NCBI GenBank assembly: GCA_000333855.2
Contig: CM007335.1
Location: 374,672-416,372 of the forward strand
Source: Endotrypanum monterogeii
Lineage: Eukaryota; Euglenozoa; Kinetoplastea; Trypanosomatida; Trypanosomatidae
DNA length: 41,701 bases
Direction of reading: 5' to 3'
How positions within the stretch are numbered: position 1 is the stretch's first letter; the number at the start of each line of letters is the position of its first letter. Shown in pieces: positions 36,875 to 41,701 of this stretch. A program made the translations under genes and the position numbers. Under the pieces are notes generated by a model. That model was not told where the DNA came from. It was given only the letters and a program-made list of their open reading frames with translations, and ran no database searches.

Positions 36875-37854
36875 TATTTTGTCTTTATCCCTACTTTTTT
36901 TTTCCCCTTTTTGTTTTTAGTACGGAGATGTGAGTTGTGGCGTACTCTCGATGAGTCCACACACAAGCACACACACGGGACGCAGTGTATATTCGATACG
37001 GATCAATGCCCAGTTACATAGACAGTGTACTCAAATTCCCCCCCCCCCAAAAAAAAACAAGAGGGATGAGAAGGGGAGATGCAAAGCGAGGATGAGGGGA
37101 GTGGTGATGTTAATGATAGAAACAGTCGTTGTCATGAAAGTCGAATACCAAGTAAAGATCTGTGGTCGCAAAGAAAAGCGGTGAGAAGGGAGGGGGGTGA
37201 TGGGTCACGGGGAGGAGGGATCTTCACGTCTTCGGTAGTATCACCTTATTCTCCTCTTCTTTGTAAGTTTTTTTTTTATTATTATTGCTGCCTCTCTTTC
37301 CGCCTTTGCCTTTCCCGTCTGTATTGCGAGAGGGACAGGGGCGGGGGAGCCACGGCGTGTGTGTATGTGTGTGGCGGAGTTTGGGTACATTAAAAAGCTG
37401 TGCGAGTTACGCAAGTACCTATGGAGGGGGGACGAGGGACAAAAGACGGGGGGGGGGAGGCTTCAAGTCACTCAGAATTAAGGCACAGCTAAAATGAACA
37501 CAAAGGGATCCATCATCTGTGTATGGGTGTGTAGATTTGTTCGAAGGTGGGGGGCGAGCACCACTACTGTTTTAGCAGACGCCTTTTCTCGTGGCTCTTC
37601 TCTTTTGTATTCCAGATGATCAGGAGGGAGCATGTCTGTCGAGCCCTCCCTTCAATCCTCAAGAGGACGGTGTTGAATGCTATTCTTGTTCAGCACTTTC
37701 CGTGTCATGTGGACAGACTTTTTTTTTGTTGCCATGGAAGGACGCGCACAGACACCTTCATGCGCACCTTAGACTACCCTGCATTGAGAATTGTGTTTCC
37801 GCTTCTCCAATGCGAGTACATCGGCAAGGAGGCTTGCACGTTCTCTGTCCTGTA
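36875..37854. other. Spacer between SKIP and solanesyl-PP synthase
   Basis: No gene was seen. It has T-rich runs directly next to the ATG (36891-36919), a C-run followed by an A-run (37039-37058), T/ATT runs near 37268-37286 and a G-run near 37449-37460. Confidence 0.65.
37030..37080 (-). promoter_or_regulatory. Candidate trans-splice acceptor of SPPS
   Basis: The minus strand reads a CTCCCCTTCTCATCCCTCTTG stretch and T9, then a G-run and TTTGAG, with AG at 37031-37030. This is about 155 nt before the ATG. The G-run between tract and AG weakens the call. Confidence 0.45.
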
Positions 37855-39513
37855 TCAGAGGCGATGCTTTTTCTTTGCCAACTTGTTAAGCTGAAAGCGG
37901 CTGTCATCATCATCATCATCGTCACCGTCACCGTCATCTTCACGAAGACGAATGCCGTCGTGCTCCTGCAGCGGTTGCTGCCCCTCCACTGCAGCGAGAG
38001 CCTGCATTTCGCGTTGGATGCCTTCGTTGCTGATCACAGCACTCGCAAAGACACCGCCTCGCACGGCAGGCTTTTGTTTGCCGGTGAAGAGGCCGTCGCC
38101 ATCTTCATCGCCGTCGTCACCTGCAGTTTGCCCGGCGACACTCCGAGATGATTCATGCTTCTCCCTGGACGATGGTGGAGCCGTAGGGTCGGAGGAAGGC
38201 GCTGCACCACCATGACCAGCTCCACTACCTGCGTACACAGAGGCTTCTTCTACGGATCTTAGCAGCTGCTCATCTGCCTCGAGGTCCTCCACAGTAATGT
38301 TCAGCCTTGTTGCGGCACGCTCGCGCAGTCGTTGCTGCTGCTTTGCCAACTTCTCTTGCTCGCGCAGTTCCCGCTCCAGCCGGATCCGCTCCATCCGCTG
38401 CTCCCGTGTTTCCCTCCGTTGCGCATGGGCGGCGAGCTCAGCTGCCTTTTGTTCGAGCAGCTGACGAGCCTTTTCCGCTTCTGCGGCCTCTAGCGCGGCC
38501 TGGTGGCGCTCTTCCTCTGCTGCCTTCACCCTTTCTTTTTCTGCCAGCTCTACCGCCACCTCCTTCGATGCTTTCTGCATCGCTACCGCCAGGTCCATCA
38601 CAGCGTCGCTGATGCCGCCACTGGGGTCGAGTCGATCATCCTGCTGCTGTGCGAGACGCTGCTCCACTGGCACAATGAGCTTCTTGCGATTTTGCCAGCT
38701 GCTCACACAGAAGGGCACAACCACCTTACGAACATTGGCTGAGGTCGGCCCGCTGCCGGCACCAGCGTGGGGCTCGGAGACCGCTGACAACATCATTGAA
38801 GAAGATGTCGTGCTGGGGGACAGTTCACCGAGTGCGCTCCCATCGTCACCGGCCTGTTTTTTTATGCTCTTGCCACCGCCGGAGCGCAGCAGCAGTGCAT
38901 CTGTGAACTGGGACTTCTTTTCTTTAGTTGGTGAGCGCACAATGGGACCCGAGGCGCTTGATGGTCCACCGAGGCTAGCGGAGCTACCGCCTGCCGCAGT
39001 GATCGTCAATGCAAGCGCCTGGCCGTTCGATTTATTTGAGGCAGAGCGAAGACGCCTCTGCACGGCGAGGCTATGACTGTCAAACACCTCCGTTGTTTGG
39101 CGAGCGGCAGTAAGGGTCTCCTGCAACACCAATGCAGTACGCGCTGTCGTTTCCTCCGCTGTCTCGCCTACCGTGACAGATGCGCCGGTGGCAGTAGCTG
39201 AGACGCCACTGATGACAGCTGAAGACGCTGGAGGGACGACAGTTAGGGCACTCGACGGGAAGTGCAATGTGTGCGAGCGTGGTGATGCAAATGGGTTGCT
39301 TTTGCCGCTATTGGTAACCTGCGCGGCATCCCCAGAGCCCAGATGGCGATGAGTGAGTGTCTCAGGGGCAGCATTGGCGCTCGTCGACTCCGAAGGATGA
39401 GCGGCGATGGCGGCAAGCACCATAGCGGGTGCACGCTGCTTCCCCATACCGTGCGGGTACTGAATAAAGTGACGGTCCGCGAAGGATCCGCCATCGTAAA
39501 ACTGAAGGCTCAT
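37855..39513 (-). CDS. SNW/SKIP (Prp45) spliceosome-associated protein
   Basis: The ATG at 39513 gives 552 aa. The N-terminus FYDGGSFADRHFIQYPHGMG corresponds to the SKIP 'GDGGAFPEIHVAQYPLDMG' element. The SNW core is at about 264-290: VVVPFCVSSWQNRKKLIVPV then EQRLA, with SSW instead of the family SNW triplet. It is followed by a long charged helix (about 310-410, with KERVKAAEEERHQAALEAAE and RMERIRLERELREQEKLAK) as in other SKIP proteins. The C-terminus has an acidic Asp run and a basic tail KLAKKKHRL. SKIP/Prp45 is part of the activated spliceosome (NTC/NTR region). In trypanosomatids that means trans-splicing of nearly all mRNAs plus rare cis-introns. An Ala/Ser/Thr-rich insert of ~200 residues separates the two N-terminal elements, which are close together in animal proteins. 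Confidence 0.85.
   Translation of the reverse strand: MSLQFYDGGSFADRHFIQYPHGMGKQRAPAMVLAAIAAHPSESTSANAAPETLTHRHLGSGDAAQVTNSGKSNPFASPRSHTLHFPSSALTVVPPASSAVISGVSATATGASVTVGETAEETTARTALVLQETLTAARQTTEVFDSHSLAVQRRLRSASNKSNGQALALTITAAGGSSASLGGPSSASGPIVRSPTKEKKSQFTDALLLRSGGGKSIKKQAGDDGSALGELSPSTTSSSMMLSAVSEPHAGAGSGPTSANVRKVVVPFCVSSWQNRKKLIVPVEQRLAQQQDDRLDPSGGISDAVMDLAVAMQKASKEVAVELAEKERVKAAEEERHQAALEAAEAEKARQLLEQKAAELAAHAQRRETREQRMERIRLERELREQEKLAKQQQRLRERAATRLNITVEDLEADEQLLRSVEEASVYAGSGAGHGGAAPSSDPTAPPSSREKHESSRSVAGQTAGDDGDEDGDGLFTGKQKPAVRGGVFASAVISNEGIQREMQALAAVEGQQPLQEHDGIRLREDDGDGDDDDDDDSRFQLNKLAKKKHRL
37902..37940 (-). repeat. GAT/GAC triplet repeat encoding an Asp run in SKIP
   Basis: TCATCATCATCATCATCGTCACCGTCACCGTCATC on the plus strand encodes the GDGDDDDDDD stretch near the SKIP C-terminus. 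It is an in-frame microsatellite. Confidence 0.85.
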
Positions 39514-39648
39514 ATGCTTGTATGTGTTGTGTGTTTCTGATCAGTCGCTTAGTAGCTGTGAATATGAATGCCCGAATGAGAGGTCCTAACGATACGGTGG
39601 TGGGGTCAAGGGGGGTGGTGAGACCCGTACTCATCAAACGAGAACACA

Positions 39649-39671
39649 CTCGGTTAAAAAATAAAAAAAAA
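39649..39671 (-). promoter_or_regulatory. Probable trans-splice acceptor of SKIP
   Basis: On the minus strand TTTTTTTTTATTTTTTAACCGAG ends with AG at 39650-39649, about 135 nt upstream of the SKIP ATG. The uninterrupted T tract and close AG make this one of the better candidates. Confidence 0.6.
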
Positions 39672-40917
39672 TCTGCGTAGAGAGACGCTCCTGCACAACG
39701 GACGAAAGTCGACTTGCTATCAAGAGGAGAATATGGGAAAGGGGAGATGGAGGGGTGTGTGTAATGCAGAGCGACGGGGTTCAGTAGGGGTGTAGTATCT
39801 GCAGGTTATTGCTAAACATTATGCACATATGTGCGTGCATGTGTGTGTTCATCAGATCGCCGTTGACCATATGAAGACCTTGGTTTTCCTGGCGAATAGA
39901 GGGAAAAAGTGTACAGAGAAGGGGTGGACATTGCTGCGCTGCGATAGTAGCCTTGAGGACGAGGAGCAGCCACCGTCAACGATTGCCCTCCTCCCCACCA
40001 CACGCACGAAACGTCTACTTCCTTTTCTCACAGCCTCGGTGCTGTTTGTGTATCACAGACCCCGTCTATTTTTTTTTTTTAAAGAAAGCTCATGGTATAT
40101 CTTTTCCTGGCCACTGACCGGCCAAACCTGCAGTTCTCTGCGACTGATGCGTATTGCATTGTCGCACCTGTAGAGGCAAACACTGCCACTTACAGTCTCG
40201 TTGTGTCACAAGATATTGCTGTTGGGATGGGGGCGAGGGAGAGGGGAGAGGGGGGAGGGAGTCCACTGAAGGTAAATATAAAATGAAGGAGTGAAAAATA
40301 TATATAGTGGGTGGTGAGGCATAGGAACCTTTTCTCCGACCAGATGTTTGTGAAGCAAACAAAAAAAACGCGATATGCAGGGGAGAGAGACAACGTGACG
40401 GAGGGCAGTGCATCAATTTTTCAAAAGCCGAGCTAAAGGCTTTTTTAACGGCACCAGGACACACGTAACGACACCCTTAGGGAATAAAAAAGTATACCAC
40501 ACGTATGAAATACACCGAGCAGTTCTGTGATCGCATGGGGTAGGAAGAGTGGTGAGCACATCATGGCAGACGAAAAAAAACACACACACACACACACATA
40601 CACATTCATAACACGCGCACAGGAACTAACGGATATACTGCAAGAATGTGAGGAAGACATTATCTGCTCGCGTGGGGGTTTGAGAAGAAAAGCAAGAGAG
40701 GACGACGCCCTCCTCCACTTCCCCACGCTTTTCCCTGGGGGTCGCGCCCACTCAGCGTCTCCTCCTCGTACACTCCGGGCATTGCATTTTTCATACGTCG
40801 TCAGCGTTCATTACAGATATAAATTATACCCTCCGTCCTTATCTGTTTGTGTGACTGTGTTTCTGCTGAATGTTCAAGAAAGAGGCACCTACCCCGCTGA
40901 GTACAGCGTGAGCCCAT

Positions 40918-40944
40918 GGGGGAGGGGGGGGGGCGGGGGGGGGG
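40918..40944. repeat. G-run block, quadruplex-prone
   Basis: GGGGGAGGGGGGGGGGCGGG-type sequence of about 27 nt with only one A and one C. It lies about 300 nt past the peroxidase stop codon. Confidence 0.85.
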
Positions 40945-41239
40945 AGTTCTATAGAGGCGCGAGGAACTTGACTCTGAACTCCCATAGAAAAAAAAAGAAC
41001 TACTACCCATTCCCGTATATATCGCATGTAAAAAAGTGCACAGAGATTCTGTGTTTGTCTCAAGAGGGACAGAAAACATAAATGACGACCAACTCCACTA
41101 TGAAAGGGTGCGTATACCCTCACTGAGCTTGTGGCCACGGCGATCATATCTCATCACCACCACAACACGCTTCATATGCATGAGAAATCCACATCCGCAC
41201 TCCCGCTCTTCAAATAACCGTTGGCGCATATGCGCTGTG

Positions 41240-41701
41240 TTACAGCTTGCTGAAGTAGTCGTCGACAGCTGCCTTCGGCTCCGGCTTCATCGTGGCGTCG
41301 CCCTTCTTCCAGTTCGCGGGGCACACCTCACCGTGCTTCTCCACGAACTGGAAGGCCTCCAGCAGACGCAGCACCTCGTCCACGTTGCGGCCCACCGGCA
41401 TGTCGTTGACGGTGAACTGTCGCAGCGTGCCCTTGGGGTCGATAATGAAGACGCCGCGGTAGGCGACGCCTTGGGACTCCTCCAGCACACCGTAGGAGCG
41501 GGCGATGGAGTGGGTCTTATCGGCCAGAATCGGGATCTCCATTGTGCCAAGACCACCCTTCTTGCGGTCCTGCATCGTCCAGTTCAGATGCGAGTACTCA
41601 CTGTCCACGGAGCACGCGATGACCTCGCATTGGAGGTCCTTGAGCGCTTCGCGTTGTCGGAGACTGAATGATCTCCGTCGGGCACACGAGGTGAGTCGAG
41701 C
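41240..41701 (-). CDS. TXNPx: Tryparedoxin peroxidase (2-Cys peroxiredoxin), 3' part, frame errors at window edge
   Basis: The gene runs off the window. The clean frame covers about 130 C-terminal codons: [76 protein letters not shown], and the resolving-Cys motif [13 protein letters not shown]. The codons for the peroxidatic motif VCPTE are visible at 41673-41687, but not in the same frame, because single bases seem to be missing in the last 60 nt. The enzyme reduces peroxides using tryparedoxin and trypanothione and is a major antioxidant of these parasites. In Leishmania it is encoded by a tandem array, and this copy would be the most downstream one. The C-terminus is DDYFSKL, and the final SKL matches the glycosomal import signal PTS1. 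Confidence 0.93.
   Translation of the reverse strand, partial: ARLTSCARRRSFSLRQREALKDLQCEVIACSVDSEYSHLNWTMQDRKKGGLGTMEIPILADKTHSIARSYGVLEESQGVAYRGVFIIDPKGTLRQFTVNDMPVGRNVDEVLRLLEAFQFVEKHGEVCPANWKKGDATMKPEPKAAVDDYFSKL

Larger units (their letters stand above)
39514..41239. other. Spacer between tryparedoxin peroxidase and SKIP
   Basis: No gene was seen in 1.7 kb. It carries a T-run at 40070-40080, GA-rich runs near 40231-40262, (CA)n at 40581-40598 and a long G-run block at 40918-40944 (C-rich in the transcript). It should hold the peroxidase 3' UTR and the SKIP 5' UTR. Confidence 0.65.

Noticed and set aside
41240..41701. Tryparedoxin peroxidase pseudogene
   Set aside because: The frame breaks are confined to the last 60 nt at the window edge and all look like the same kind of single-base loss. 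The rest of the protein is perfectly conserved in feel.
1..41701. tRNA, rRNA, snoRNA cluster or strand-switch region
   Set aside because: I looked for B-box-like sequences and a change in gene direction and saw none. snoRNAs cannot be excluded by eye.

Overview
This window is nuclear DNA from a trypanosomatid, almost certainly Leishmania or a close relative. All recognisable genes lie on the minus strand, have no introns, and are separated by 0.5-1.7 kb spacers full of (CA)n, (TA)n, homopolymers and purine/pyrimidine runs. This is how a polycistronic unit processed by trans-splicing looks. Family-specific signs agree: a split succinate dehydrogenase iron-sulfur subunit (SDH2C), a kinetoplastid-type Erv1, a long-tailed Rad9, a large mitochondrial NAD-GDH and a tryparedoxin peroxidase. 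From memory, the order RPS3, Erv1, UBA5, Rad9, SDH2C, RPL6, GDH, solanesyl-PP synthase, SKIP, tryparedoxin peroxidase matches L. major chromosome 15. I could not check this.

In the direction of transcription (high to low coordinates) the layout is as follows. A partial tryparedoxin peroxidase ends at 41240. Next come SNW/SKIP (37855-39513), solanesyl diphosphate synthase (35798-36874), NAD-GDH (31408-34464), RPL6 (29337-29918), SDH2C (27897-28436), Rad9 (24992-27064), UBA5 (22781-24013), Erv1 (21337-22203) and RPS3 (20131-20796). They are followed by a MAP65/PRC1-like protein (15037-18507), a degenerate EF-hand protein (13501-14085), a HEAT-repeat phosphatase-regulator-like protein (9031-11856) and a very large NHL-repeat protein (173-7593). 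The NHL gene is broken into two overlapping frames.

The genes are a mix of housekeeping functions, as is usual in these units. Several act in the mitochondrion: SDH2C, GDH, Erv1 and solanesyl-PP synthase through ubiquinone. No promoter, strand switch, tRNA, rRNA, CRISPR array or intact mobile element was seen. Regulation is expected to be post-transcriptional. For several genes a pyrimidine tract followed by AG on the coding strand marks a probable spliced-leader acceptor.

Three places show assembly or sequencing problems: a 24-N gap flanked by identical 188-nt copies (18822-19221), the frame conflict at 5692-5971, and a run of single-base losses in the last 60 nt that breaks the tryparedoxin peroxidase frame. 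I found no convincing new multi-gene system. The most unusual leads are a C-terminal SKL (PTS1-like) on the tryparedoxin peroxidase and a repeated helical module in the giant NHL protein.
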